Source: Lytechinus pictus
Lineage: Eukaryota; Echinodermata; Echinoidea; Temnopleuroida; Toxopneustidae
Assembly: GCF_037042905.1 (NCBI RefSeq)
Contig: NC_087252.1
Coordinates: 37,370,056 to 37,434,055 of the forward strand
Length of the DNA: 64,000 nt
Direction of reading: 5' to 3'
This document shows positions 38,893 through 44,618 of the stretch, piece by piece. The translations under genes were made by a program, and so were the position numbers. Within the stretch, counting starts at the first letter, position 1; each line of letters opens with the position of its first letter. Below the pieces are notes generated by a model. That model had not been told where the DNA came from. It saw only the letters and a list, made by a program, of their open reading frames with translations, and searched no databases.

Positions 38893-40444
38893 GTCTGCTT
38901 CGGCATAAGGAATAAAATAATCACAAAAGGTTTAGTAAATGCCGTAAAAATAAAATCGTAGATTTTAAAAGGAGCATAGCTCTCAAAAATGAAAGGTAAA
39001 GTCACACTCTTCGTCAGTGCCCATGATGTGACAAAAAAAAAGAGAATTCAAAATCCGTTTCTGAAACAGTCGTGAAAAACACGTCTATTCATGAGCATAC
39101 GGATTGTGAAACTCACCTTTCAAAGAAATCAATGCGCTGAAGATGGAGGAAGCGCACTGTAAAAGACGCATCTAAAGACGCGTTACCATGACTGCAAGAT
39201 GACAATGGCGAATCTCCGGCTCCAAAACAGGAAAATCTGAAAAGGGCCTCACCGCCAACAGTCGAAGTTTAGCAGTAAAAAGTACCTGAGTAAAATAGAA
39301 ATAGTCTGCTTCGGCATAAGGAATAAAATAATCACAAAAGGTTTAGTAAATGCCGTAAAAATAAAATCGTAGATTTTAAAAGGAGCATAGCTCTCAAAAA
39401 TGAAAAGTATTGGTTTCTTTGAAAGGTGAGTTTCACAATCCGTATGCTCATGAATAGACGTGTTTTTCACGACTGTTTCAGAAACGGATTTTGAATTCTC
39501 TTTTTTTTTGTCACATCATGGGCACTGACGAAGAGTGTGACTTTACCTTTCATTTTTGAGAGCTATGCTCCTTTTAAAATCTACGATTTTATTTTTACGG
39601 CATTTACTAAACCTTTTGTGATTATTTTATTCCTTATGCCGAAGCAGACTATTTCTATTTTACTCAGGTACTTTTTACTGCTAAACTTCGACTGTTGGCG
39701 GTGAGGCCCTTTTCAGATTTTCCTGTTTTGGAGCCGGAGATTCGCCATTGTCATCTTGCAGTCATGGTAACGCGTCTTTAGATGCGTCTTTTACAGTGCG
39801 CTTCCTCCATCTTCAGCGCATTGATTTCTTTGAAAGGTGAGTTTCACAATCCGTATGCTCATGAATAGACGTGTTTTTCACGACTGTTTCAGAAACGGAT
39901 TTTGAATTCTCTTTTTTTTTGTCACATCATGGGCACTGACGAAGAGTGTGACTTTACCTTTCATTTTTGAGAGCTATGCTCCTTTTAAAATCTACGATTT
40001 TATTTTTACGGCATTTACTAAACCTTTTGTGATTATTTTATTCCTTATGCCGAAGCAGACTATTTCTATTTTACTCAGGTACTTTTTACTGCTAAACTTC
40101 GACTGTTGGCGGTGAGGCCCTTTTCAGATTTTCCTGTTTTGGAGCCGGAGATTCGCCATTGTCATCTTGCAGTCATGGTAACGCGTCTTTAGATGCGTCT
40201 TTTACAGTGCGCTTCCTCCATCTTCAGCGCATTGATTTCTTTGAAAGGTGAGTTTCACAATCCGTATGCTCATGAATAGACGTGTTTTTCACGACTGTTT
40301 CAGAAACGGATTTTGAATTCTCTTTTTTTTTTTGTCACATCATGGGCACTGACGAAGAGTGTGACTTTACCTTTCATTTTTGAGAGCTATGCTCCTTTTA
40401 AAATCTACGATTTTATTTTTACGGCATTTACTAAACCTTTTGTG

Positions 40445-40476
<32 letters not shown>

Positions 40477-43400
40477 ACAAAAAAAGTAAGTCCCCCCTTG
40501 AACAAACATCAATAATTTCCGAACCAATGCGAGTTTTTGATATATTTTTACATGAGCGTGTAGGTAATTTTATAAGCTACCATCTGAGTAAATGTTATGG
40601 ACGTATTTTACGTCATGCTTCAGTGAGCACCATCAGAAGGCAAAAATATCACTTTTCAAAAGTCACAAGCCAAATATCATGACTTTGATTCCATTTTATT
40701 GAAACTGATTCCATATTCTCATCATGAAAAATAGTCAAAAGGCTTGTAAAAGGCACTTTCTAAAAGACGATGCAGCTTTTTTGGTTAAATTTCACGGTTG
40801 AATAAACACAAGTCCAAATTTGCTATAATTTGATTTTTTACGCATTTTTATCATTAAAATGATAGAATATGATGACAGTTATTTTGGGGAAGAGTATCTT
40901 CAACAATATTCATCGTTTCACGGTTCAATGAACATATATTGAAAACAACAAATACGATTTTCAAATATCATATAGGCAAGAATTGTTTCATTTTGGTTAC
41001 TGAAACTGATCTTTTATCAACTTTGTCGTTATGTTCATGACCAATTAATATGTTTTAATGATTCAAAGGCGTTTAATTAAATATTCACGCTTGAATGAAC
41101 ATGTGGAATGTGATTAGCTCTTTGTTACGTTATTGCAAAAAATGCAATTTGTAACTATGGATATCTGTCACAAGCCTCCTTGCATGGTTCATTTGATTTG
41201 ATTTTTATGAAAATCCCGATGTTTAATGCATCAGTGAGCACACAATATTCGAAAACTATGCAAATGAGAAGAAAGTTCAAGGCCTTGGCCCCACTCTGTG
41301 CCGTATTGAATTGTTATTTTGATGTGCGCGCCTTTTGGATAGTGTTACTCTGAAGCCAAGTGCGAAGTTTCATGAAATAACCGTTGGCAGAAGTTACAAA
41401 AATCGTCCATGAAACAAACCCTTATTTCATATTTGTTGAAATTTTGACTTCCTCTCTCATAGACTTGTGTACATTATGGGTGTTTATGTTTAAGAATAAG
41501 TAACCCCTTATTCAATATGGTGGAACTTTTTTTCAAGGCTGTCTTTAGCAATGTCATTTGGCAGTAATGTTTATCAACCTATGGGCAGAATTCTGTGCAA
41601 AAAATGAAATCGATTTGTTTATTTATGGATGAGTGAGCACGCATCAAAGTGGGAAAATTGGTATTTTCAATGTCACAGACTCATTTTAAAGGGTAATTAG
41701 GTGAATATTGAGGGCAAATTCGGTCTCAAATGTGACTTTAATTGCTGTTGTTTTTATCATCCATCATTTCTATCACCACACACTTTCCGAACTTTTAACA
41801 TTTTCATGGTTGAGCGAGCACATTCGAAAAGAATGAATACTCTTTATACTGCATAAATGAATTCTTTTCCTTACAATTTCTCATGATCAGTTTGATTTAT
41901 GGACAAATCAGGGGTGGATCCAAAATTTAAAAATGGGGAGGGGCCTATAATCGGGGGAGCTATCAAGTTGTAGAGGATACTACCGAAACCCCTATGATGA
42001 AACGTCACAATACAGGGGCCGCGGAACGGTTTTCAAAGTGTGGGGGGGGGGGGAAGGGGCTTAGCCAAAAGTGGGGAGGGGGGCTGACCATGCAAAAAAA
42101 TTACAATCGTATGGTCATATTTACATTGTTGTACATGCTTTTGGAAAAAAGTGGGGGACCCCAGCCCCCCCCCCCCCCCCGCTTCTGCGGCCCCTGCAAT
42201 ATTGTGCTCACTCAACCATGAACATACGATATCAAAATTGTGTGTGGAGTGGCTAAATGATGGATAGTAAAACAGCACTAACATCATAAAATTCACCTAA
42301 CAACATCTTTTGCCCAACTTTGTATTTGCCCAATCTGAAAAACGACTCTTGTGACTTTCAAAAATGGTCATTTTTAATTCAATCTTTAATTACTCATGCA
42401 TGACTCAACCGATCAATCTCATTTTTCCCTAGGAGTTGCTTAATGAGTGTAGAAAACCACCAACGAAATATCATATCTCAAAATAATTCCGTTCAAAAGT
42501 TACAGCAATTTAATTTAGGGGGGACTTACTTTTTTTGTTGTGTATATATAATAAACACAAGTTCACAAGGTTGACTGGAGGTTCATCAAATTTGATGAAC
42601 CTCCAGTCAACTTTGTGAACTTGTGTTTATTATTCAAAGCTCTTCCTGTGAAGGACATCGAGCACTCTATACAAGGATAGAATTCCCGAAGTATATATAT
42701 ATATATATAAACTCCTCAAAAAAGTTTGGAAATCTTACTTTGATTGATAATCCCTCCTCGCTTTTAGTAAATATCTATGTGTTATTAGTATCAATGAATA
42801 GAGCATTTATTTTTCTTTAAAATGATACCCTACATGATTTGATTATGGTTCACATGGAGGTGCAGTGCCTTGAAATATGGGGCAAGGTCAAAGTCTAAAA
42901 GATGCAAAATGTCACAATAGTGAAAGTCACTGTTCTTTTTTCCGTGGTGATGAGTGAGATTATCAGCGGTTTCTTTTAATTGTTTTCATGCACCTTAACA
43001 TCAACATTACCATGGAATCAAACACACCTCTGCACAAGCAAACATGCATGGGTATTTCAAACCACGACTCAAACAATGTTATCGCACAGAACCATCACTA
43101 CATAAACCACAACAAAACATCAAAAATGAAGAAGCAGGGGCTTGATTTGAATGGATTTTCTTTATATATTCAGTGGTTTGTCTTAGTGAGAATCCAAGAC
43201 GACACTGTTGCTATGTGATTCACTGATTTTCGACAAAGGCAGCATGTCTTTGTCAAGGAAGCTTTTAGAAAAAAAATGCATGTGCTTAATTGTATGTTTG
43301 TCGAATTTTTGATAGTTTCTTTGTCGTCTTAATTCTTTCTCTTTCTCTCTCATTTTTTTTCCACTTATGAATATAGATCAAATTCCAATATATTATTTAA

Positions 43401-44618
43401 GTCTTATATAACAAAAAGTATTTTGAAATGGCTGTAGTACATACAATTGTATAATGAAGGTAAATTTTTTTTAAATAATCAAAATTCAATTCAGAAAAGT
43501 ATTTTGTTATGACTAAATGATATTTCCATAATATAGGCAATCGGTGAAAACACAATGACATCATGGAAGTGCAAAACATGAGTTTAAACTAACACGAGTT
43601 CCGTCTTCCCTTTTTTCTCACTGGCATGCATCATATGCATGATACGGTGCAGAAGAGATATCTGTATATAGCTCAATGTAACTTTTTCTTTTGCAAAGAA
43701 GACATCATAAAAAGGTCAAATAATTTGTTGGTACACTTTCTTCAATTTTTCTTTACTCGGTCATGCGTGAAGAATATATGTGCTATATGGACTGCATCAT
43801 ATAAATGCATGATGTATCATTCATCAATAATAATTATGATTAAATCATGATGAAACAGACGGTGAAACAGGCGTCGACAATCTTTACTTTCCTTTTTGTT
43901 TTCCGGGTCCCGTAACACAAAAGTTAGCGATAGATCGTACGCTTGATTTTCACGATTGATTGTACACTGTAGTCAATGGTATCAATCGTAGAAAAATGTT
44001 CTACGATCATTGCTAAGTTTTGTGTTACGGGCCCCTGGAAGGCGCTTAACTGTCAATATGACTGCACAATGGATGCATTTAAAACTCTTAACATTAACTG
44101 CATGAGCTGCAACTTCAACAGTTGTTTTATGTTCTGTTTAGTGTTATCATCATCTCTATATCATTAACGTTTGTTACTTTTGATAACATGAATATCACTC
44201 TTATTGAATACATTTAAAGTAAAGCTTATTATATGATTAAAAACATTGAAAAGATAGAAAATGTACGAACCTCATTAGAACTCGTTATACCTAACCGATA
44301 GAACGTCGGCATGAATAGAAGCATAGTGATGATGGATGCAAATACACTCGCCAACCAGAACCAACTATGCATGATACCGTGAACGTAGTTTTCGGCTGGT
44401 GTTCCGAGGAAGGTGATGGCTGAGATGAAACTAGCCACCAAAGAGAGGGCCACGGGAATCGGGTGCATGTTACGATTGGCCATCAAGAATTCCTCAGCCG
44501 TCTTCTGCTTCCCGCCAGCGCAGGCCTGGTAGAAACCTATGCCCAGAGACAAGGCGAGCATGGCACCCAGGACTCCGTAGTCCGCCCCAGAAAACGTCTT
44601 AATATCCGGCTCTGACAT
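15337..44618 (-). CDS. SLC5A8-like: SLC5 family sodium-coupled solute transporter (SLC5A8/SLC5A12-like), 14 coding exons
   Basis: Plasma-membrane symporter that by family uses the sodium gradient to carry small anions such as monocarboxylates, iodide or vitamins. I joined 14 exons, listed separately. All introns are GT-AG, phases agree at each junction, and the sum is 1824 nt, or 607 residues plus stop, the usual family length. About 13 hydrophobic segments can be placed. Family landmarks in order are [19 protein letters not shown] (TM2), the YLELRFNR loop, [25 protein letters not shown], a QLMPY junction, [13 protein letters not shown] (the sodium-site helix) and [13 protein letters not shown]. 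The start at 44618 has A at -3 and opens a typical N-terminus. The substrate cannot be read from sequence; the SLC5A5/6/8/12 branch is the best match from remembered family sequences. No second gene shares the locus. The introns total about 27 kb and are repeat-rich. Confidence 0.9.
15795..15895 (-). CDS. SLC5A8-like: SLC5A-like coding exon 13 (residues 518-552)
   Basis: A 101 nt exon encoding [20 protein letters not shown] and ALIISILT, i.e. TM13 preceded by the family's LYxLSYxW motif. Acceptor CATGTTTAG, donor GTTAGT, leaving in phase 1 so that the split glycine is completed in the last exon. Confidence 0.92.
15979..16455. mobile_element. MITE with a second MITE nested in it
   Basis: Outer ends GGGCCCTGTTGCATAAAGC and TTTTATGCAACCGGGCCC. 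Nested at about 16024-16162 is a 140 bp hairpin, AGCGTTTCATCAACAG to TTTCATGAAACGCT, the same family as 25417-25712. Lies in intron 12. Confidence 0.8.
16456..17205. other. Intron 12 sequence with a SINE-tail-like segment
   Basis: 16780-16960 resembles the body and tail of a short retroelement: GGGGTAATAACAATTGCAAT then AAAGCGCTTAGAAACAAAAT and AAGCGCTATAATG. The remainder shows nothing. Confidence 0.45.
17206..17438 (-). CDS. SLC5A8-like: SLC5A-like coding exon 12 (residues 441-518)
   Basis: A 233 nt exon encoding TM12 ([20 protein letters not shown]) and a long extracellular loop rich in S and T, with an N-glycosylation sequon NST at residue 481 and [15 protein letters not shown] at its end. 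GAQIYP after TM12 is typical of the family; the loop is where paralogues differ most. Donor GTAAGT, phase 2. Confidence 0.92.
17459..17642. repeat. (ATG)n microsatellite
   Basis: About 180 bp of ATG/GGTGATG repeat in intron 11. The 194-codon frame across it is a repeat translation merged with exon 12. Confidence 0.95.
17982..18068 (-). CDS. SLC5A8-like: SLC5A-like coding exon 11 (residues 412-440)
   Basis: An 87 nt phase 0-0 exon encoding [20 protein letters not shown] and MFFPWINSK, i.e. TM11 with the conserved GGPxLxLFxxGM pattern. The donor GTGAGT is strong. Confidence 0.93.
18399..18466 (-). CDS. SLC5A8-like: SLC5A-like coding exon 10 (residues 389-411)
   Basis: A 68 nt exon encoding TM10: [20 protein letters not shown] then ILQ. 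The acceptor CCCATGTAG has a poor pyrimidine tract. The donor is GTATAG. The exon is supported mainly by frame continuity and the family pattern of the LASxMGxxLQ loop. Confidence 0.88.
18661..18699 (-). ncRNA. Hammerhead-ribozyme-like core in intron 9
   Basis: Minus strand, same sense as the gene: CTGACGA (18693-18699), a stem GTCT(a)GCA/TGCAGAC forming about 7 bp, then GAAACGTCG (18665-18673). This is the order CUGANGA - stem II - GAAA of hammerheads, and GAAACGTCG recurs in the 61.5 kb motif. Stem III and the cleavage triplet are weak (TTTC), and I could not pair stem I. Probably a relic of a Penelope-like terminal repeat. Confidence 0.5.
18865..19065 (-). mobile_element. tRNA-derived SINE (diverged)
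   Basis: Minus strand: head with GGGTCAGTTGTCAGAGCG (A-box-like) and GGGGGTTCAAACCCCGACC (B box with T-arm stem), followed by a GC-richer body. The anticodon arm does not fold well, so this is not a working tRNA. Lies in intron 9. Confidence 0.65.
19679..19791 (-). CDS. SLC5A8-like: SLC5A-like coding exon 9 (residues 351-389)
   Basis: A 113 nt exon encoding [20 protein letters not shown] and a loop ending WISKGF. The adjacent serines of STISS match the Na2-site position of the family. The acceptor CTATTCCACAG lies within about 20 nt of an antisense LINE fragment (19807-20290), so the branch-point region is probably transposon-derived. Confidence 0.93.
19800..20290 (+). mobile_element. 5'-truncated LINE, 3' end of the reverse transcriptase ORF
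   Basis: Frame from about 19807 encodes [20 protein letters not shown] and, after a frameshift near 19930, [20 protein letters not shown], ending FVE and stop at 20134. These words (LHWLP, R--FK, A--LWNKLP, SFK--LKT-LF) are the conserved C-terminus of jockey/CR1/L2-type LINE proteins. The tail GCGCTATATAAGCAATATT then (TTA)n is the usual 3' end. It is antisense to the SLC5A-like gene, in intron 8 next to exon 9. Confidence 0.85.
20291..20875. other. Unrecognised DNA in intron 8
   Basis: No frame or repeat family recognised. Confidence 0.4.
20876..21515. repeat. GGACCAAATGGT minisatellite foldback, copy 1, with an insertion
   Basis: 20876-21215 is a run of ~20-25 bp units: AACTCGTCC, CATTTCGTC, CATTTGGTCCAAT in the left half; GGACCAAATGG, GGACGAAATGG in the right. 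It forms a mosaic hairpin. It is interrupted at about 21215-21470 by a minus-oriented retroelement tail beginning (ATTG)n TTTTATTTCTAC, and resumes with GAGTTGGGAATTGGACGAAT at 21481. The related copy at 60464-60822 is inverted. Confidence 0.7.
21546..21634 (-). CDS. SLC5A8-like: SLC5A-like coding exon 8 (residues 322-351)
   Basis: An 89 nt exon encoding [20 protein letters not shown] then TSAVFSAAL, the first half of TM9. GLPGL and FSAALS are family hallmarks. The donor is GTAAAA, phase 2. Confidence 0.92.
21660..22000 (-). mobile_element. LINE 3'-end fragment and (CA)n tract
   Basis: TATTTATTTATT followed by CATCTTTATACAGGGTAA matches the tail of the minus-strand LINE at 51835-51900 (AATCTTTATACAGGATAA), so this is likely a 5'-truncated copy of that family. 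(CA)n occupies 21919-21950. Confidence 0.6.
22007..22452. mobile_element. GGTGTT-type MITE, copy 2, split by a SINE
   Basis: Starts CACTGCAAAAACTCCGGTG and ends CACCGGAGTATTTGCAGTG. After the first ~30 bp the element is interrupted by the SINE at 22040-22300 and then resumes. Confidence 0.82.
22040..22300 (+). mobile_element. tRNA-derived SINE (CAT-anticodon head), copy 2
   Basis: Head GTGGTCCAGTGGTTAGAGC, anticodon loop CTCATAA (CAT), B box GAGTTCGAATCCCCAC, then GAGAGTAATATCTGTCGTC and ACCAGCTTGGCGTTTACC. Same family as 9690-9963. Confidence 0.82.
22957..23193. mobile_element. GGTGTT-type MITE, copy 3
   Basis: CACTGCAAAAACTCCGGTG to CACCAGAGTTTTTGCAGGG, inserted in the larger TIR element; 237 bp and near full length. 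Confidence 0.88.
23398..24341. mobile_element. piggyBac-like MITE with TTAA duplication
   Basis: Ends TTAAGGACGTTCCACAGTTA and AACTGTGGAACGTCCTTAA, so TTAA flanks both sides as in piggyBac insertions. 944 bp, no transposase frame. Inner words TTTTGCATATTTCGAATATT and TGACGTCAGCGCGCAGAG also mark the inverted, enlarged copy at 45382-51292. Confidence 0.82.
24465..24594 (-). CDS. SLC5A8-like: SLC5A-like coding exon 7 (residues 278-321)
   Basis: A 130 nt exon encoding TM8 ([20 protein letters not shown]) and the external loop [10 protein letters not shown] ending ASYDQ, the usual SLC5 position before QLMPY. Donor GTTTGT is weaker than the others. A 1.5 kb nested transposon (22911-24451) ends only about 14 nt beyond the donor. 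Confidence 0.92.
24610..24900. repeat. Purine-rich (GGGA/GAGA) tract
   Basis: Nearly 300 bp of AG-rich sequence just upstream of the exon 7 acceptor. The antisense 114-codon frame is composition-driven. Confidence 0.85.
25246..25386 (-). CDS. SLC5A8-like: SLC5A-like coding exon 6 (residues 231-278)
   Basis: A 141 nt exon with the loop [11 protein letters not shown]7 ([18 protein letters not shown]) and the conserved cytoplasmic [11 protein letters not shown]. Strong TTCTTCAG acceptor and GTGAGT donor, phase 2 in and out. Two palindromic MITE copies (25417-25712) begin about 30 nt upstream of the acceptor. Confidence 0.93.
25417..25712. mobile_element. Two adjacent copies of a GTTTCATCAA hairpin MITE
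   Basis: 25417-25567 (GGGGAGTGTTTCATCAAC to TTTCATGAAACGCTCCCC) and 25568-25712 (GAGCATTTCATCAAAGG to GTTGATAAAACGTTCCCC) each fold on CTGACAAGTTGTCAGATC-type words. The third copy is nested at 16024-16162. In intron 6. Confidence 0.75.
26260..26417 (-). CDS. SLC5A8-like: SLC5A-like coding exon 5 (residues 179-231)
   Basis: A 158 nt exon beginning [13 protein letters not shown], the most recognisable SLC5 stretch, followed by TM6 ([17 protein letters not shown]) and an extracellular loop with [12 protein letters not shown]. Acceptor TTATCTTCAG, donor GTAAGT in phase 2. Confidence 0.95.
26600..26757. repeat. GGCGGACCGTGACC hairpin with an inner palindrome
   Basis: GTGGCGGACCGTGACC and GGTCACGGTCCGCCAC are about 140 bp apart. 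Inside, CACTGAACTGGAAATACG is followed directly by its inverse, and GGAGGAGACAAAGCATTGG is inverted at 26710-26735. Flanked by C15-like runs. Confidence 0.75.
27196..27417. mobile_element. GGTGTT-type MITE, copy 4
   Basis: CACTGCAAAAAAAATGGTG to CACCAGAGCTTTGGCAGTG; 222 bp; in intron 4 close to exon 4. Confidence 0.88.
27479..27546 (-). CDS. SLC5A8-like: SLC5A-like coding exon 4 (residues 156-178)
   Basis: A 68 nt exon encoding [20 protein letters not shown] then TTI, i.e. TM5. It is entered in phase 1 and left in phase 0 through GTAAGT. A GGTGTT-type MITE (27196-27417) lies about 60 nt downstream of the donor. Confidence 0.92.
27860..29182. mobile_element. CAAGTCCACC MITE, copy 3, within a 545 bp tandem duplication
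   Basis: The first copy (about 27860-28450) has a decayed left end and ends TGGGGTGGACTTGACCTTTG. A block starting GCTAATTATTGTCATGTG at 28093 recurs at 28638, so 28094-28638 and 28639-29182 are head-to-tail duplicates containing the right half of the MITE plus about 190 bp of flank (GGCCACACGGAATGGCTTTG). A C16-like run follows. Confidence 0.8.
29454..29531 (-). ncRNA. Hammerhead-like motif at the outer end of the left palindrome arm
   Basis: Mirror image of the 33185-33262 motif, in the sense direction of the SLC5A-like gene. Confidence 0.55.
29567..30690 (-). repeat. Two tandem ~559 bp blocks downstream of the Penelope-like ORF (left arm)
   Basis: Block starts GCACATCAATGAATTATC at 29567 and GCACATCAATAAATTATC at 30126. 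Both contain GTATGACCGTATCCTATC and GCGCAAAGCGCATTGGTAAT (an inner hairpin). The mirror pair lies at 32026-33149. Probably the element's terminal repeat or 3' untranslated unit, duplicated. Confidence 0.8.
30715..31344 (-). pseudogene. 5'-truncated Penelope-like element ORF, left arm (GIY-YIG domain)
   Basis: Mirror copy of the right-arm ORF; the encoded ~209 residues are identical to the plus-strand copy as far as I can compare. It is in the same sense as the SLC5A-like gene, so it is present in the pre-mRNA of intron 3. Same domain order and the same loss of the reverse-transcriptase part. Confidence 0.88.
31372..32001 (+). pseudogene. 5'-truncated Penelope-like element ORF, right arm (GIY-YIG domain)
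   Basis: From the palindrome centre the frame encodes about 209 residues: [19 protein letters not shown] and [18 protein letters not shown] (typical region after the reverse transcriptase), a cysteine cluster [11 protein letters not shown], then a GIY-YIG-type endonuclease: [19 protein letters not shown] in [11 protein letters not shown] in [11 protein letters not shown] in [10 protein letters not shown] in PNGIN. The reverse-transcriptase core is missing, so it cannot be autonomous. The longer 265-codon frame extends backwards into the antisense of the other arm and that part is not protein-like. An intact endonuclease frame suggests youth. Confidence 0.88.
33185..33262 (+). ncRNA. Hammerhead-like motif at the outer end of the right palindrome arm
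   Basis: CTGACGA, a stem AGTCT/AGAC, then GAAA, in hammerhead order. A stem III of GC/GC around TAAA follows, and stem I can form between CAGACGC (upstream) and GCG-TCTG (downstream, with a 3-nt bulge). The U expected before the cleavage site is A here, so activity is doubtful. Located 3' of the Penelope-like ORF, where such elements are known to carry hammerheads. Confidence 0.55.
33361..33490 (-). mobile_element. LINE 3'-tail-like fragment
   Basis: (TTTAGA)n TTATTTATTTCCGTTCAAC next to the palindrome, resembling other retroelement tails here. No coding sequence. Confidence 0.35.
33491..34863. other. Intron 3 remainder, unrecognised
   Basis: No exon or repeat family recognised except a GGTGTTAAAATTAACACC palindrome near 34380. 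Confidence 0.45.
34864..34915 (-). CDS. SLC5A8-like: SLC5A-like coding exon 3 (residues 139-156)
   Basis: A 52 nt exon, phase 0 to 1, encoding the rest of TM4: [17 protein letters not shown]. The [12 protein letters not shown] string is typical of the family. The acceptor TATATATAG is pyrimidine-poor and the donor is GTAAGT. The next intron (27547-34863) contains the 3.9 kb Penelope-like palindrome. Confidence 0.9.
35161..35430. repeat. (TA)n microsatellite with a fragment of the 411 bp repeat
   Basis: Long TA runs flank 35335-35401 (GCTATGCTCCTTTTAAAATC to CCTTTTGTGATTA), which is a piece of the 411 bp unit found at 38887-40448. In intron 2. Confidence 0.85.
35770..35915. repeat. (ATT)n microsatellite
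   Basis: Imperfect ATT/ATC repeats just downstream of exon 2; antisense frames here are repeat translations. Confidence 0.9.
35989..36054 (-). CDS. SLC5A8-like: SLC5A-like coding exon 2 (residues 117-138)
   Basis: A 66 nt phase 0-0 exon encoding [14 protein letters not shown] followed by the start of TM4 (FFLYM). YLELRFN is a family hallmark in the loop before TM4. The acceptor is TTTCTTTCAG and the donor GTGAGT, both strong. Intron 1, upstream, is 8.2 kb and holds the large inverted repeat complex. Confidence 0.92.
36337..36408 (-). tRNA. tRNA-like gene, anticodon UCA, possibly a pseudogene
   Basis: The minus strand folds as a full cloverleaf: acceptor GTCTCTG/CAGAGAC (7 bp), D arm GTCT..AGGC, anticodon arm CCGGC-GTTCAAA-GCTGG, variable GGGC, T arm CCGGG-TTCGATT-CCCGG, discriminator A, followed at once by T6, a Pol III terminator. 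The anticodon reads UCA, which pairs with the UGA stop codon. Too short to be a selenocysteine tRNA; resembles glutamate tRNA. Most likely a tRNA-derived repeat or pseudogene. Confidence 0.65.
36411..36480 (+). tRNA. Second tRNA-like unit, inverted, damaged acceptor
   Basis: Same core as the minus copy (TGGTCTAGTGGTTAAGGC, loop GTTCAAA, T arm CCGGGTTCGATTCCCGG) and T6 after ACA, but the 5' acceptor strand is replaced at the palindrome junction and the anticodon stem has a mismatch. Pseudogene. Confidence 0.6.
36598..38691. mobile_element. 2.1 kb TIR element, copy A
   Basis: Ends ACACAACAAAAAAAGTAAGT and ACTTACTTTTTTTGTTGTGT, each followed inward by CCCCCC, sitting in (TA)n, so a TA duplication of Tc1/mariner type is likely. 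No transposase frame. The word TCAACCATGAA or GAGTGAGCAC in either orientation recurs about every 100-200 bp (36920, 37345, 37530, 37920, 38060, 38225, 38355, 38530). A GGGGCCGCGG MITE is nested at 36946-37121. Confidence 0.82.
36946..37121. mobile_element. GGGGCCGCGG MITE, copy 1
   Basis: CAGGGGCCGCGGAAGCGGGG to CCGTTCCGCGGCCCCTG, about 176 bp, with G- and C-runs; flanked by TATTG on both sides (possible target duplication). Sister copies at 42012-42197 and 47740-47900. Confidence 0.85.
38887..40448. repeat. 411 bp tandem unit, with the array inverted on itself
   Basis: Plus-oriented units start at 39421, 39832 and 40243 (GAAAGGTGAGTTTCACAATC), period 411. Minus-oriented copies fill 38887-39297 and 39298-39405. 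The turn is an 8 nt junction near 39406-39413. Inner words: GCACTGACGAAGAGTGTGAC, GAGCATAGCTCTCAAAAATG, TTGGCGGTGAGGCCC, GGTAACGCGTCTTTAGATGC. No frame longer than 73 codons. Copies are almost identical. Confidence 0.92.
40472..42543. mobile_element. 2.1 kb TIR element, copy B (inverted relative to copy A)
   Basis: Same ends and order as copy A but reversed, with several percent divergence. It carries the same nested GGGGCCGCGG MITE at the matching site, so both copies descend from one that already held that insertion. Confidence 0.85.
42012..42197. mobile_element. GGGGCCGCGG MITE, copy 2
   Basis: CAGGGGCCGCGGAACGG to GCTTCTGCGGCCCCTG within copy B. Confidence 0.85.
42548..42633. repeat. 86 bp spacerless palindrome
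   Basis: Two 43 nt arms meet at 42590/42591 (CATCAAATTTGATG) with one mismatch; the arms include GACTGGAGGTTCATCAAA and its inverse. It directly follows copy B's terminal repeat. Confidence 0.92.
42640..43900. other. Intron 1, unrecognised DNA
   Basis: No exon or repeat family recognised. Confidence 0.45.
43904..44036. mobile_element. GGGCCCGTAACACAAA MITE
   Basis: 133 bp hairpin: GGGTCCCGTAACACAAAAG to TTTTGTGTTACGGGCCCC, with GCGATAGATCGTACG / TTCTACGATCATTGC inside. In intron 1, 235 bp from exon 1. Confidence 0.85.
44271..44618 (-). CDS. SLC5A8-like: SLC5A-like coding exon 1 (residues 1-116)
   Basis: Contains the initiator ATG (44616-44618, A at -3) and the first three membrane segments: [40 protein letters not shown] and [20 protein letters not shown]. 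The second segment corresponds to the discontinuous helix that forms part of the Na2 sodium site in SLC5 structures. The exon ends in ITSSNE at a phase-0 donor GAG/GTTCGT, which has an unusual T at +3. The open frame continues about 50 nt upstream of the ATG without another ATG, so the start is chosen by family fit. An untranslated upstream exon is possible but not visible. Confidence 0.92.

Noticed and set aside
38887..40448. Possible hammerhead in the 411 bp unit (CTGACGAAGAGTGTGAC)
   Set aside because: The CTGACGA word is present, but no GAAA follows a pairing stem II on that strand.
39421..40448. CRISPR-like or centromeric satellite reading of the 411 bp repeats
   Set aside because: Only 2-3 units with no short spacers, and the setting is clearly eukaryotic.
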